Positions 1 to 8,442 of a stretch of DNA of 64,000 bases are shown here, piece by piece (within the stretch, counting starts at the first letter, position 1; every line of letters begins with the position of its first letter). Location of the stretch: positions 1 to 64,000 of the forward strand of contig NZ_JAGGOI010000016.1 of assembly GCF_018614585.1 (NCBI RefSeq). Direction: 5' to 3'. The DNA comes from Streptomyces sp. ISL-1 (lineage in GTDB: Bacteria; Actinomycetota; Actinomycetes; Streptomycetales; Streptomycetaceae). A program made the position numbers and the translations under genes. The notes under the pieces are model-generated. The model did not search any database and was not told the DNA's origin. It saw only the letters and a program-made list of their open reading frames with translations.

Positions 1-64
1 GCCGACTGCCCCGCAGGCACAGGCGGCTCCGAGGGCTCGGCGCGGCCCTGTCGACTGCCCCGGC

Positions 65-931
65 TCACGCGACCCGCTCCGGCTCGGCGGCGGCCACCTG
101 GACGGGCGGCTGCCAGCCGGGCCCGCGGAATACTCGGCCGGCCCGCTCGCGCCAGGTGCGGGCCGCCCGTACGTCCCGGGCGATCGCCGCGTACTCGTGC
201 GTGGCCACCCGCAGCGGGTTGTACGTCCCGATGTTCTTGGTGAGCCCGAAGACCGGCCGCTCGGTCTCCGGCGCGAAGGACCCGAAGAGCCGGTCCCACA
301 CGATCAGGATCCCGCCGAAGTTCCGGTCCAGATAACCGCCTTGGGACGCATGGTGCACCCGGTGGTGGGAGGGCGTGTTCAGTACGAACTCGAAGGGCCG
401 CGGCAGCTTGTCGATCCGCTCGGTGTGCACCCAGAACTGGTACACGAGGTTGGCGGACGAGCAGAAGGCGAGGGCGGCCGGATGCACGCCGCAGGCGATG
501 AGCGGCAGATAGAACGGCCAGACCGTCAGGCTCGTCCAGGGCTGACGCAGCGCGGTGGAGAGATTGAACTTCCGGCTGGAGTGATGGACGACATGGCAGG
601 CCCACAGGATCCGGATGACGTGGTGGCCACGGTGGGACCAGTAGTAGAAGAAGTCCTGCGCCAGCAGCATCAGCAGGATGGTCCACCACAGGACGGGGAC
701 ACGGGCGGGCGTGAGTTCGTAGACCGCGGTGTAGATCGCGACGATGGGGATCTTCCACAGGACGTCGAAGACGAGGCTGCCGAGCCCCATCCCGATGCTG
801 GTGGCGGCGTCTTTGGTCTCGTAGCCGGCGGCGTCCTCGTCCGGATGGAACCGGTAGCTCACGATCTCCAGGACGGTGAGCAGGACGAAGGCGGGTATCG
901 ACCACAGCACGACATCGGGCAGGTTCGGCAT
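65..931 (-). CDS. Sterol desaturase / fatty acid hydroxylase superfamily membrane protein
   Basis: A 288-residue integral membrane protein of the non-haem di-iron hydroxylase/desaturase superfamily. It shows the family's histidine clusters in the right order: HRGHH around residues 100-104, HVVHH around 113-117 and HHRVHH around 189-194. Hydrophobic stretches near residues 7-25, 55-70 and 80-97 probably form membrane segments that place the histidine cluster at the cytosolic face. Such enzymes hydroxylate or desaturate lipids with O2, but the substrate cannot be told from sequence (fatty acid, carotenoid or hopanoid-like lipids are all possible). The ATG start precedes the hydrophobic N-terminus directly. 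The neighbour on the same strand starts over 100 bp away, so an operon is not obvious. Confidence 0.85.
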   Translation of the reverse strand: MPNLPDVVLWSIPAFVLLTVLEIVSYRFHPDEDAAGYETKDAATSIGMGLGSLVFDVLWKIPIVAIYTAVYELTPARVPVLWWTILLMLLAQDFFYYWSHRGHHVIRILWACHVVHHSSRKFNLSTALRQPWTSLTVWPFYLPLIACGVHPAALAFCSSANLVYQFWVHTERIDKLPRPFEFVLNTPSHHRVHHASQGGYLDRNFGGILIVWDRLFGSFAPETERPVFGLTKNIGTYNPLRVATHEYAAIARDVRAARTWRERAGRVFRGPGWQPPVQVAAAEPERVA

Positions 932-1052
932 GCGAGCACCGTAGAGGCGGGGACCGGACCACGGCTAGACGTTGTTACCGACAAGTATGCGAGACGACTT
1001 GTCAGCTGCTTTTGGTGACTTCTGCCAATTCGGCCGTCAGGCGGTCCAGCCC

Positions 1053-1775
1053 TCAGACCCCCGCCGCGCCGAGCAGCGACCCCGCGCCGTACGTCACCGC
1101 CATCGCCAGCGCTCCGCCGACGACATTGCGCAGCACCGCCCGGCCCGCCGCCGTCCCGCCCAGGCGGGCGCTCGACCAGCCCGTCAGGGACAGGGCCACG
1201 AGCACCGAGAGGACCGTGACCGGCACGCGCAGGGACGACGGCGGCAGGACGATCGCCAGCAGTGGGAGCAGCGCGCCCACCGTGAACGCCAGGAAGCTCG
1301 CACCCGCCGCGTGCCACGGGTTGGCCAGCGCCTCCGGGTCGATGCCGAGCTCCACGCGCGCGTGGGCGCCCAACGCGTCGCGTTCGGTGAGCTGGACGGC
1401 GGCCTCGCGGGCCACCGCCGACGAGAGACCGTAGTCCGCCAACAGGCCGGTCAGCTCCTCCAGTTCCTCCTCCGGCTGTTCGCTCAGCTCGCGCTGCTCC
1501 ACTTCCAGTGCCGCCTCCTCGGAGTCGCGCTGGGTGGATACGGAGACGTACTCACCGGCCGCCATGGACATCGACCCGGCCAGCAGCCCGGCGAGTCCGG
1601 CAGTGAGCAGCGTGCCGCGCGAGCCGGTGGCGCCCGCGACGCCGACGACGAGGCCCGCGGTGGAGACGATGCCGTCATTGGCGCCGAGGACCGCGGCGCG
1701 GAGCCAGTTGAGGCGCACGCCGAGGGGCCCGCCGTGAGCTTCGTCGTGGGGCACGTCCCGGAAACCGTCAGTCAC
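1053..1775 (-). CDS. VIT1/CCC1 family iron/manganese transporter-like protein
   Basis: A 240-residue membrane protein of the VIT1/CCC1 family, which moves Fe2+ or Mn2+ out of the cytosol. The N-terminal part has the family sequence LGANDGIVSTAGLVVGVAGA, the first transmembrane helix with its conserved Asp, followed by the AGLAGLLAGSMSMAAGEYVS helix. A charged, glutamate-rich segment (about residues 85-130, EEAALEVEQRELSEQPEEE) corresponds to the cytoplasmic metal-binding domain. Two or three more helices fill the C-terminal half. Length and order match bacterial VIT proteins. The GTG start at 1775 lies immediately next to the decayed amidohydrolase remnant. Direction of transport and metal are inferred from family. 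Confidence 0.88.
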   Translation of the reverse strand: MTDGFRDVPHDEAHGGPLGVRLNWLRAAVLGANDGIVSTAGLVVGVAGATGSRGTLLTAGLAGLLAGSMSMAAGEYVSVSTQRDSEEAALEVEQRELSEQPEEELEELTGLLADYGLSSAVAREAAVQLTERDALGAHARVELGIDPEALANPWHAAGASFLAFTVGALLPLLAIVLPPSSLRVPVTVLSVLVALSLTGWSSARLGGTAAGRAVLRNVVGGALAMAVTYGAGSLLGAAGV

Positions 1776-1838
1776 CCGGGGAGGGTCTCACCCCGGAGTT
1801 CACCACACGCGCACCGACCCGCCCCGGGCAGGCGGAGC

Positions 1839-2280
1839 TCATCGCGTCCACCGGGATCTGCGCCGGCGGCTCGGCGGTCTCGGACGGGGTCGTAACGCCG
1901 GTCGTGGGGCGCGGCGGTCCGGCTGGCGACGGCGTCCGTATCCGCTGGCCGCATCCGCATCCGCATCCGCGTCCGCGTCCGGGAAGGCGACCTCGGCAGC
2001 CACCCCCTCGCCGTCGAGCTCCTTGAGTCGCTGGGCCGTGTGCCAACCGCCCTTGAGCCCTTCCTCGTTGTCGTTGAACCACTTGTTCGCGACGGCCCTG
2101 TTCGCGAATGCCTCGTTGTGTACGCCGTCCACGAGGTGGTCGGTCCAGTCGCCGGGCGAGAGCCAACTCGGGACGTGAAGACGGCGGAACACGACCCGGC
2201 CCCGGCACGGGCGCCGGCGCGGCCGGCGGATCCGAAGAGGCTATTCACCGCGTCCGTATGGGCGTTGGTGAGCGCGCTGC
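1839..2280 (-). pseudogene. Broken amidohydrolase_2-family gene (N-terminal fragment, frameshifted)
   Basis: Reading from about 2192 downward gives a segment with NEAFANRAVANKWFNDNEEG, then LKGGWHTAQRLKELDGEGVA and AEVAFPDADA. I recognise this as the early part of the amidohydrolase_2 (metal-dependent hydrolase) family, where the order is usually '..GLRGGWDxxxRxKELDxDGVAAEVxFPDADAV'. After FPDADA the frame runs through a GCGGAT hexamer repeat, and the family-like continuation (TDAVASRTAAPHDRRYD) is found in the next frame. The metal-binding N-terminus (an '..SxDCHAG' motif) and the whole catalytic C-terminal half are missing. It is therefore a remnant broken by a frameshift near 1945 and truncated at both ends. 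A very small functional protein starting at GTG 2192 is a less likely alternative. Confidence 0.6.
1951..1980. repeat. Hexanucleotide tandem repeat (5 units of GCATCC/GCGTCC)
   Basis: Five consecutive 6-bp units (three GCATCC, two GCGTCC on the + strand) lie exactly where the amidohydrolase remnant changes frame. On the coding strand they read as an Asp-Ala dipeptide run. Slippage in such a run alone would shift by 6 and keep the frame, so an additional indel next to it must account for the frameshift. Confidence 0.8.
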
Positions 2281-2290
2281 TGCAGCCATG

Positions 2291-2602
2291 AGGGAAGTCC
2301 GTGAGGAACGCGCCTGCGCCCTGTGCGGCTCCCGCGGTGCGCGGACCCGCTCGGTGGGCGCGGAGCCGGACGGCCGGGCGGAGCTCGTCCCGGAGCGTGG
2401 CCGCCGAAGGTGCCGCAGGCAGGCGGGTGTTGCGCCGTTGCCGCGGGCCGCGTGTCCCCCGAGGGGGTGACCGGCATTGCCGGCCGGCAGGCACGTGACC
2501 TGGCACGGTCACCGCCGAAAGCCCGCGTACCCGGCTCCGGTGGGTCGCGCGAGGACCGGGCCGATCCGTCGCTGTCAGTGCGGGCCCGTATTCTCTGTGA
2601 CC
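2291..2602. other. Gene-free interval upstream of the exonuclease gene
   Basis: About 310 bp without a convincing gene on either strand. Open frames here are high-GC shadows with no recognisable domain. It probably holds the promoter of the downstream DnaQ-like gene and the lost 5' part of the amidohydrolase remnant. Confidence 0.5.
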
Positions 2603-3637
2603 ATGCTCGACGACCGTACAACCGCAGCAACGGCGTGGCCGGCCGCGTATCCCGAGGGGTACGCGGTCGTCGACGTGGAGACCACCGGACTCGCCCGCGA
2701 CGACCGGATAATCTCCGCTGCCGTGTACCGCCTCGACGCCCTGGGCAATGTCGAGGACCACTGGTACACCCTCGTCAACCCGGAGCGGGATCCGGGTCCG
2801 GTGTGGATCCATGGTCTGACGAGCGATGTGCTGGAGGGCGCGCCGCTGTTCGGCGAGATCGCCGTTGAGTTCGCCGAGCGGCTGGACGGCCGGGTCCTCG
2901 TCGCGCACAACGCCATCTTCGACTGGTCGATGATCGCCCGGGAGTACGCGCGGGCGCAGCGCACCGCGCCCACCCGGCAGCGGCTGTGCACCATCGCGCT
3001 CTCCAAGGAGCTGCGGCTGCCGCTGCCCAACTTCAAGCTGGAGTCGCTCGCCGCGCACTTCGGCGTCGTACAGCAGCGGGCGCACCACGCGCTGGACGAT
3101 GCGCGGGTGCTGGCCGAGGCGTTCCGGCCGAGTCTGCACAGCGCGGCCCGCGACGGGGTGCGGCTGCCGCTGCTCGAGTGCCGTCCGCTGACGGAGTGGT
3201 CGGACTCCCCCGTGACCCCGCGGATCGGCTACCAGGCTTCGTACGGACAGGGCAGCTGGCGACCCTCGCGCAAGCGCCCGGCCTGCCCCCATCCCAACCC
3301 GGGGCGGTACGAGGTGGGCGGGCCGCTGACGCAGGGCATGCGGGTGGCGTTCTCCGGCGACACCTCCGTCGAACGGGAGCTGCTGGAGGACCGGGCGATC
3401 GAGGCGGGGCTGCATGTCGCGACCAGCGTGTCCCGGCTGACGAGTCTGCTGGTGACCAACGACCCTGAGGCGTCTACCTCGAAGACCGTCAGGGCGAAGT
3501 CGCACGGCACGCCGGTCATCGACGAGGCTGCCTTCACACAGCTGTTGCGTGACGTTGCACCGGCGCCCGGATCGGCGGGACCGGCACCCGCACCCCGATC
3601 GGCAGCGGCACCCGCACCCGCACCCGCATCGGAGTGA
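2603..3637 (+). CDS. DEDDh (DnaQ-like) 3'-5' exonuclease with C-terminal BRCT domain
   Basis: A 344-residue predicted exonuclease. The DEDDh catalytic set is visible: VDVETTG near residue 26 (first D and E), HNAIFDWSM near 103 (D), and HHALDDARV near 165 (H and final D). This is the arrangement of the DNA polymerase III epsilon subunit. Residues about 235-325 (TQGMRVAFSGDTSVERELLE and following) look like a BRCT domain, as in actinobacterial 'exonuclease + BRCT' proteins thought to act in DNA repair or proofreading. The C-terminal 25 residues are a low-complexity Ala-Pro-Ser tail encoded by CACCCG-type repeats. I chose ATG 2603; GTG 2597 is possible, and frame-open sequence further upstream has no domain homology. 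No Shine-Dalgarno sequence is evident, so a leaderless transcript is plausible. Confidence 0.85.
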   Translation: MLDDRTTAATAWPAAYPEGYAVVDVETTGLARDDRIISAAVYRLDALGNVEDHWYTLVNPERDPGPVWIHGLTSDVLEGAPLFGEIAVEFAERLDGRVLVAHNAIFDWSMIAREYARAQRTAPTRQRLCTIALSKELRLPLPNFKLESLAAHFGVVQQRAHHALDDARVLAEAFRPSLHSAARDGVRLPLLECRPLTEWSDSPVTPRIGYQASYGQGSWRPSRKRPACPHPNPGRYEVGGPLTQGMRVAFSGDTSVERELLEDRAIEAGLHVATSVSRLTSLLVTNDPEASTSKTVRAKSHGTPVIDEAAFTQLLRDVAPAPGSAGPAPAPRSAAAPAPAPASE

Positions 3638-3701
3638 ACCCGGCGCGACTCGCCCGCCGCCCGCTCGCCCAGCGGCGGCTTCCCGTCCCACCCTGTGGCG
3701 C

Positions 3702-3935
3702 ATGGCACGTTGCGAAGTATGCGGAAACGACTACGGGATGTCCTTCGAGGTGCACGCGCAGGGCGCGGTGCACGTCTTCGACTGCTTCTCCTGCGCCATT
3801 CACCGCATGGCGCCCATCTGTGAGCACTGCCGGGTCCAGATCATCGGCCAGGGCGTCGAGGTCGGTGGCCACTGGTACTGCGGCGGGCACTGTGCCCGCG
3901 CGGAGGGGAGGGCGGGCATCGTCGACAAGGTGTGA
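3702..3935 (+). CDS. Small cysteine-rich zinc-ribbon protein
   Basis: A 77-residue protein with CEVCGND near the N-terminus, then FDCFSCAIHRMAPICEHC, and a C-terminal GHWYCGGHC, so it has several CxxC/CxxH pairs suitable for binding one or two zinc ions. It resembles small conserved actinobacterial zinc-binding proteins of unknown role. Start chosen at ATG 3702 because the conserved cysteines begin right after it; the open frame upstream is repeat-like. It lies just downstream of the exonuclease gene and on the same strand. Function cannot be assigned. Confidence 0.75.
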   Translation: MARCEVCGNDYGMSFEVHAQGAVHVFDCFSCAIHRMAPICEHCRVQIIGQGVEVGGHWYCGGHCARAEGRAGIVDKV

Positions 3936-4124
3936 CCGGCGCGAGCCCGGTCGTTGAGTGCCATGCCGCGGCACGACGTGCTCAGTTCCCGGCCGCGCGG
4001 GGATGATCCGCGGTAGGCCCCGTGACCCTGCGAGCGGGGTCAGTTGTCCCGCGACAGCGGGGTTCGCGGCCCGGACGTCGACCCACCGTCCGGGCCGCAG
4101 GCCACAGCGGGTACGGTCGAAACC

Positions 4125-4913
4125 GTGTACCGCTTCCTGTTGTCCCGCCAGTGGGTGATCCTCACCCTCATCGGTCTCGTGTTCATCCCCACGATGATCG
4201 AGCTGGGTTTCTGGCAGTTCCACCGGCACCAGCACCGGGTCGCGCAGAACACCCTGATCGCCGAGAACCTCGGGGCGAAGCCCGTCCTCGTGACCGAGCT
4301 CACCTCCCCCGGGCACACCGTCCCGCGCGCCGACTACTGGCGTCAGGTCACCGCCACCGGCACCTACGACACCGCGCACGAAGTCGTCGTACGCCGCCGC
4401 ACTTCCGCGGACGACCGGGTCGGCTTCCATGTACTGACCCCGCTGATCCTGGCCGACGGCCGGGCGGTCCTGATCAACCGCGGCTGGATCCCGACCGCCG
4501 CCGACCAGCGAGCTTTCCCCTCCGTACCGCCCGCTCCCAAGGGCACCGTGACCGTCACCGGCCGGCTCAAGGCCGACGAGACGACGAAGGCAAGCGGCAT
4601 CAAGGACCTGACCGGTCTGCCGCCCCGCCAGGTCATGCTGATCAGCAGCGCGCAGCAGGCCAAGTCCCTTGGCCGGACCGTGCTCGGCGGCTATCTGGAA
4701 CAGACCGCGCCCGAGCCGGCCGGCAAAAGCCCTGAAATGATCCCGGACCCCGACTACGACTCCATCGGCGCGCACATGGCGTACGCGGTCCAGTGGTGGC
4801 TCTTCACGGCCGCGGTACCCGTCGGCTGGGTGATTCTCGTACGCCGTGAGAAGCGCGACCGCGAGACCGCTGCGACGCAGGACGCCCGGGAGCCCTCCCC
4901 CGCGACGGTCTAG
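4125..4913 (+). CDS. SURF1 family cytochrome oxidase assembly protein
   Basis: A 262-residue membrane protein of the SURF1 family, involved in assembly of haem-copper cytochrome c oxidase. It has the expected topology: an N-terminal transmembrane helix directly after the start (VILTLIGLVFIPTMIELGFW), a large extracytoplasmic domain with the family-typical LINRGWIP motif near residue 120, and a second helix near the C-terminus (MAYAVQWWLFTAAVPVGWVI). A charged tail follows. GTG 4125 is chosen since it sits just ahead of the first helix; the frame is open further upstream but without conserved residues. It probably supports the aa3-type oxidase, although no oxidase genes lie in this window. Confidence 0.9.
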   Translation: MYRFLLSRQWVILTLIGLVFIPTMIELGFWQFHRHQHRVAQNTLIAENLGAKPVLVTELTSPGHTVPRADYWRQVTATGTYDTAHEVVVRRRTSADDRVGFHVLTPLILADGRAVLINRGWIPTAADQRAFPSVPPAPKGTVTVTGRLKADETTKASGIKDLTGLPPRQVMLISSAQQAKSLGRTVLGGYLEQTAPEPAGKSPEMIPDPDYDSIGAHMAYAVQWWLFTAAVPVGWVILVRREKRDRETAATQDAREPSPATV

Positions 4914-4975
4914 CAACCACCCGTGGCACGGTCACGGCTGCTTAACCCCCGCACTGGGCGGGAACACGCCAATGC

Positions 4976-6763
4976 GTGACGCTACGCATCGAGGACTACG
5001 CCCTCATCGGGGATCTGCAGACCGGCGCACTCGTCGGCAAGGACGGCTCCATCGACTGGCTTTGCCTGCCCCGCTTCGACTCGGGGGCCTGCTTCGCCGC
5101 ACTGGTCGGCGACGAGGAAAACGGTCAGTGGCGGATCGCCCCGAAAGGCGCGGGCCTGTGCACCAGCCGCCGTTACATCGGCGACTCGCTCGTCCTGGAA
5201 TCGGTGTGGGAGACGCACACCGGAACGGTCAAGGTCATCGACTTCATGCCGCAGCGCGACAGGGCCCCCGATGTCATGCGGATCGTGGAGGGCGTCAGCG
5301 GAACGGTCGAGATGAGCGCCGTCATGCGGATTCGCTTCGACTACGGCTCCATCGTGCCGTGGATGCGGCGCGCGGACGGCCACCGGGTGGCGGTCGCCGG
5401 TCCCGACTCCGTATGGCTGCGCAGCGAGCCGAACGTCAAGACGTGGGGTCAGCAGTTCAGCACCCGCTCGGCGTTCACGGTCGGTGCGGGCGAAAAGATC
5501 GCGTTTGTCCTGACCTGGTATCCCTCGCACATGCCGCGGCCTGATCTCATCGACCCCTACGAAGCGCTGGAGAGCAGCCTGGAGGACTGGGCCGCGTGGT
5601 CCTCGGGCTGCCGGAGCGAGGGCCGCTACCGCGAGGCGATCATGCGCTCCCTGATCACCCTCAAGGCGCTCACCTACGCCCCGACCGGCGGGATCGTCGC
5701 CGCGCCCACCACATCCCTGCCGGAAGAGCTCGGCGGCGTACGCAACTGGGACTACCGCTACTGCTGGCTGCGTGACTCCACTCTCACGCTCGGCGCACTG
5801 CTGACGGCGGGCTATCTGGACGAGGCGAAGGCCTGGCGTGACTGGCTGCTGCGCGCGGTGGCCGGCGACCCGGCGGACCTGCAGATCATGTACGGGCTGT
5901 CGGGCGAGCGCCGGCTGCCCGAGACCGAGCTTCCGTGGCTGTCCGGCTACGCGGGCTCCACGCCGGTCCGCATCGGCAATCGGGCCGTGGAGCAGCTGCA
6001 GCTCGATGTGTACGGAGAGGTCATCGACTCCCTCTATGTGGCGGAGCAGGCGGGTCTGGCCACGGAGAAACACGCCTGGAATCTGCAGCTCAGCCTGCTC
6101 GGCTTCCTGGAGTCCAAGTGGCGCGAGCCGGACGAGGGGCTGTGGGAAGTGCGGGGCCCGCGGCGCCACTTCGTGCATTCGAAGGTGATGGCATGGGTGG
6201 CGGCGGACCGAGCGGTGCGCACCCTGGAGGCGAATCCCTCGTTGCGCGGCGACGCGGACCGGTGGCGCACGATGCGGGACGAGGTGCACCAGGAGGTGTG
6301 CGAGAAGGGGTACGACCCGCAGCGGAACACCTTCACGCAGTTCTACGGCTCCCTCGAACTCGACGCGGCGACGCTGCTCATTCCGCGGGTCGGATTTCTG
6401 CCGCCGGACGATCCGCGGGTGATCGGGACGGTGGACGCGGTACGGAACGAGCTGGGGGCCAACGGCGCTCTCGTACGCCGCTACAGCACGGAGGGCGGGA
6501 CGGTCGACGGGCTGCCGGGAGGCGAAGGGGCCTTTCTGGCCTGCTCGTTCTGGCTGGTGGACGCGCTGCGGATGACGGGGCGGGGGAAGGAGGCGCGGGA
6601 GCTCTTCGAGCGGCTGCTCCTCCTGCGCAACGACGTCGGGCTGCTCGCCGAGGAGTACGACCCGGTTGCCCGGTGCCAGCTCGGGAACTTCCCGCAGGCG
6701 TTCAGTCATATCGCGCTGGCGAACTCGGCCCTCGCGCTGAACGAGGAGGAGACGGCAGGATAG
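4976..6763 (+). CDS. Glycoside hydrolase family 15 protein (glucoamylase/trehalase-like)
   Basis: A 595-residue cytosolic protein with the bacterial GH15 layout. The N-terminal beta-sandwich starts IEDYALIGDLQTGALVGKDG and SIDWLCLPRFDSGACFAALV, and is followed by an (alpha/alpha)6 barrel. NWDYRYCWLRDSTLTLGALL near residue 260 is the hallmark of the first catalytic region, and the second catalytic acid region lies in the LLAEEYDP segment near residue 560. Actinobacterial members of this family hydrolyse alpha-glucans, and some are acid trehalases; sequence alone does not separate these. The GTG start at 4976 is immediately followed by conserved sequence. Its stop is 5 bp before the SDR gene, so the two are probably co-transcribed. 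Confidence 0.9.
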   Translation: MTLRIEDYALIGDLQTGALVGKDGSIDWLCLPRFDSGACFAALVGDEENGQWRIAPKGAGLCTSRRYIGDSLVLESVWETHTGTVKVIDFMPQRDRAPDVMRIVEGVSGTVEMSAVMRIRFDYGSIVPWMRRADGHRVAVAGPDSVWLRSEPNVKTWGQQFSTRSAFTVGAGEKIAFVLTWYPSHMPRPDLIDPYEALESSLEDWAAWSSGCRSEGRYREAIMRSLITLKALTYAPTGGIVAAPTTSLPEELGGVRNWDYRYCWLRDSTLTLGALLTAGYLDEAKAWRDWLLRAVAGDPADLQIMYGLSGERRLPETELPWLSGYAGSTPVRIGNRAVEQLQLDVYGEVIDSLYVAEQAGLATEKHAWNLQLSLLGFLESKWREPDEGLWEVRGPRRHFVHSKVMAWVAADRAVRTLEANPSLRGDADRWRTMRDEVHQEVCEKGYDPQRNTFTQFYGSLELDAATLLIPRVGFLPPDDPRVIGTVDAVRNELGANGALVRRYSTEGGTVDGLPGGEGAFLACSFWLVDALRMTGRGKEARELFERLLLLRNDVGLLAEEYDPVARCQLGNFPQAFSHIALANSALALNEEETAG

Positions 6764-6768
6764 GGGCC

Positions 6769-7524
6769 ATGGATCTTGGACTGAAAGACCGCGTCTACGT
6801 CGTCACGGGTGCGTCGCGGGGGCTGGGCAACGCCGCTGCGCGGTCGCTGGTCGCGGGCGGCGCGAAAGTAGTCATCTCCGGCCGCGACGAGAAGTCCGTC
6901 TCGGACGCCGCCGCCGAAGTCGGCCCGAACACGGTGGGCGTCGCCTCGGACAACGGCGACCCGGCGGCGGCGGAGCGGCTTGTCGCCGCGGCCCGGGCGC
7001 ACTTCGGCCGCTTCGACGGCATTCTGATCAGCGTGGGCGGCCCGCCGCCGGGGTTCGCCGCGGACAATACGGACGACCAGTGGCTGGCGGCGTTCGAGAC
7101 GGTGTTCCTGGGCGCGGTACGGCTGGCCCGCACGGCGGCCGCGGCGCTCGGCGAGGGCGGTGTCATCGGCTTCGTCCTGTCCGGCTCGGTCCATGAGCCG
7201 ATCCCGGGCCTGACGATCTCCAACGGTCTGCGTCCCGGCCTGGCAGGCTTCGCGAAGTCCCTCTCGGTCGAACTCGGCCCCCAGGGCATCCGCGTCGTGG
7301 GCCTGCTCCCGGCCCGCATCGACACGGACCGCGTCCGCGAACTCGACGCGCTCTCGGGCGACGCGGACGCGGCACGCACGGCGAACGAGTCCCGCATCCC
7401 GCTGCGGCGCTACGGCAGGCCGGAGGAGTTCGGCAACGCGGCGGCGTTCCTGCTGTCGCCGGCGGCGTCGTACTTGACGGGCGTAATGCTCCCGGTGGAC
7501 GGCGGCATGCGCCACGGCTTCTGA
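6769..7524 (+). CDS. SDR-fold oxidoreductase with atypical active site
   Basis: A 251-residue short-chain dehydrogenase/reductase-fold protein. The N-terminal dinucleotide-binding motif is intact (VVTGASRGLG, residues 11-20), and the C-terminus carries the usual LLSPAASYLTGVMLPVDGG. The catalytic Tyr-x3-Lys is not there. The aligned segment reads TISNGLRPGLAGFAKSLSVE, which puts Ser where Tyr is expected and Arg where Lys is expected. This variant recurs in a known SDR subgroup usually annotated as 3-oxoacyl-ACP reductase-like, so it may be a true subfamily and not decay. Start ATG 6769 is 5 bp after the GH15 stop, suggesting co-transcription. Cofactor binding is likely; reaction unknown. Confidence 0.85.
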   Translation: MDLGLKDRVYVVTGASRGLGNAAARSLVAGGAKVVISGRDEKSVSDAAAEVGPNTVGVASDNGDPAAAERLVAAARAHFGRFDGILISVGGPPPGFAADNTDDQWLAAFETVFLGAVRLARTAAAALGEGGVIGFVLSGSVHEPIPGLTISNGLRPGLAGFAKSLSVELGPQGIRVVGLLPARIDTDRVRELDALSGDADAARTANESRIPLRRYGRPEEFGNAAAFLLSPAASYLTGVMLPVDGGMRHGF

Positions 7525-7857
7525 GGCGGCGCGGGGGTCGTCGGCGGGGCGCGGGGACGGGACCGTCGCCGGGTGCGGGGGGCTGGGTTGTGCGCTTTCC
7601 CCGCCCGCCGGGTGCGGCCTTGTGGGAGAAGCTCCCGCGCTGCGCGGGGGCGTGCGTCCCACCCGCCCGTCCGATCACTCCGGTCCGCGAGTGTGAGCAG
7701 GGGGTCCGCCGACCCCGCGACCGCCGGGCGCTGTGCCCGGAGCCCCCGGGCCGCGGAGGCGGTGAGGCGCCGACCTCGCCGCGTCGGGCGCGGCCCGGTG
7801 GCGAAGCGCCCTGCTCCCTCACCTCCAGGGGTCCGGGGGGTGGAGCCCCCGCCACCC
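7525..7857. other. Gene-free interval with GC-rich hairpin, convergent boundary
   Basis: About 330 bp between the SDR gene (+) and the AmaP gene (-). No supported gene. A short stem (CGGGGG...CCCCCG, about 7834-7851) close to the AmaP stop could act as a terminator for the minus-strand cluster. It resembles the 'GGGGCTCCGCCCC' class of Streptomyces interspersed palindromes. Confidence 0.45.
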
Positions 7858-8436
7858 TCAACTCACCCTCTGCGCCCGGTGCTTCGCAGCTCGCAGGCGG
7901 ACCTCCGTCGGCAGCACCGCCAGGCCCGCCGAGTCTCGCGCGTGACCCACCGCCTCCTCCGAGAGACGCGTCAGCGTCTCGCCCGGCGACGCGTGCGGTT
8001 CAAGGAGCAGACCCACCCGCGCCTCGGGCGCGCTCCGGCGGCCCGTCAGCGTCACATGCGCGCGGGACACGCCTTCCAGAGATTCCGCCTCGCCCTCCAG
8101 CACGCCCTCCAACGCTCGGCCCCGCAGCAGCGCACCCTCGCCGTCACCGCTGTCGACGAGAACCTCCGCCAGCCGGGAGCGCCGGAGTTGGGCGAGCACC
8201 AACCACAGCGCCAGTAGCACCACCACCGCGAGTCCCCCGATGACCGCGGGCCACCACCAGCCCTCGGCGCGCCAGCGGTCCCGGTCCGCCTCGCTCAGCA
8301 GCACATCGTTCGGCCCGTCCCACGGCCACCAGGACGGCACCGGCCAACCCGCCCCCGCGGCGAGCACCCCGCCGCCCACGCACAGCAGCACCAGCCCGGC
8401 GAGGCCGAGCACCACGCGATTGATCACCCGAAGCAT
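7858..8436 (-). CDS. amaP: Alkaline shock response membrane anchor protein AmaP
   Basis: A 192-residue protein with the AmaP architecture: two N-terminal membrane helices (about residues 8-28 and 62-82, the latter AVIGGLAVVVLLALWLVLAQ), then a cytoplasmic domain with the ALLRGRALEGVLEGEAESLE region that resembles the Asp23 fold. In Gram-positives AmaP anchors Asp23/Gls24 proteins to the membrane and is linked to cell-envelope stress. Here it is the last gene of a minus-strand cluster with two Asp23-like genes and two small membrane-protein genes. It begins 6 bp after the preceding gene stops, consistent with one operon. Confidence 0.88.
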   Translation of the reverse strand: MLRVINRVVLGLAGLVLLCVGGGVLAAGAGWPVPSWWPWDGPNDVLLSEADRDRWRAEGWWWPAVIGGLAVVVLLALWLVLAQLRRSRLAEVLVDSGDGEGALLRGRALEGVLEGEAESLEGVSRAHVTLTGRRSAPEARVGLLLEPHASPGETLTRLSEEAVGHARDSAGLAVLPTEVRLRAAKHRAQRVS

Positions 8437-8442
8437 CCGGTC

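Noticed and set aside
1772..3703. A 643-codon open frame on the minus strand across the exonuclease gene
   Set aside because: Arg/Gly/Pro-rich composition typical of an antisense frame in very GC-rich DNA; the opposite strand holds a clear exonuclease-BRCT gene. Only its 3' portion overlaps the amidohydrolase remnant.
7525..7857. Small genes in the gap before the AmaP gene
   Set aside because: All open frames there are Pro/Arg-rich and lack a ribosome-binding site and conserved-looking features.
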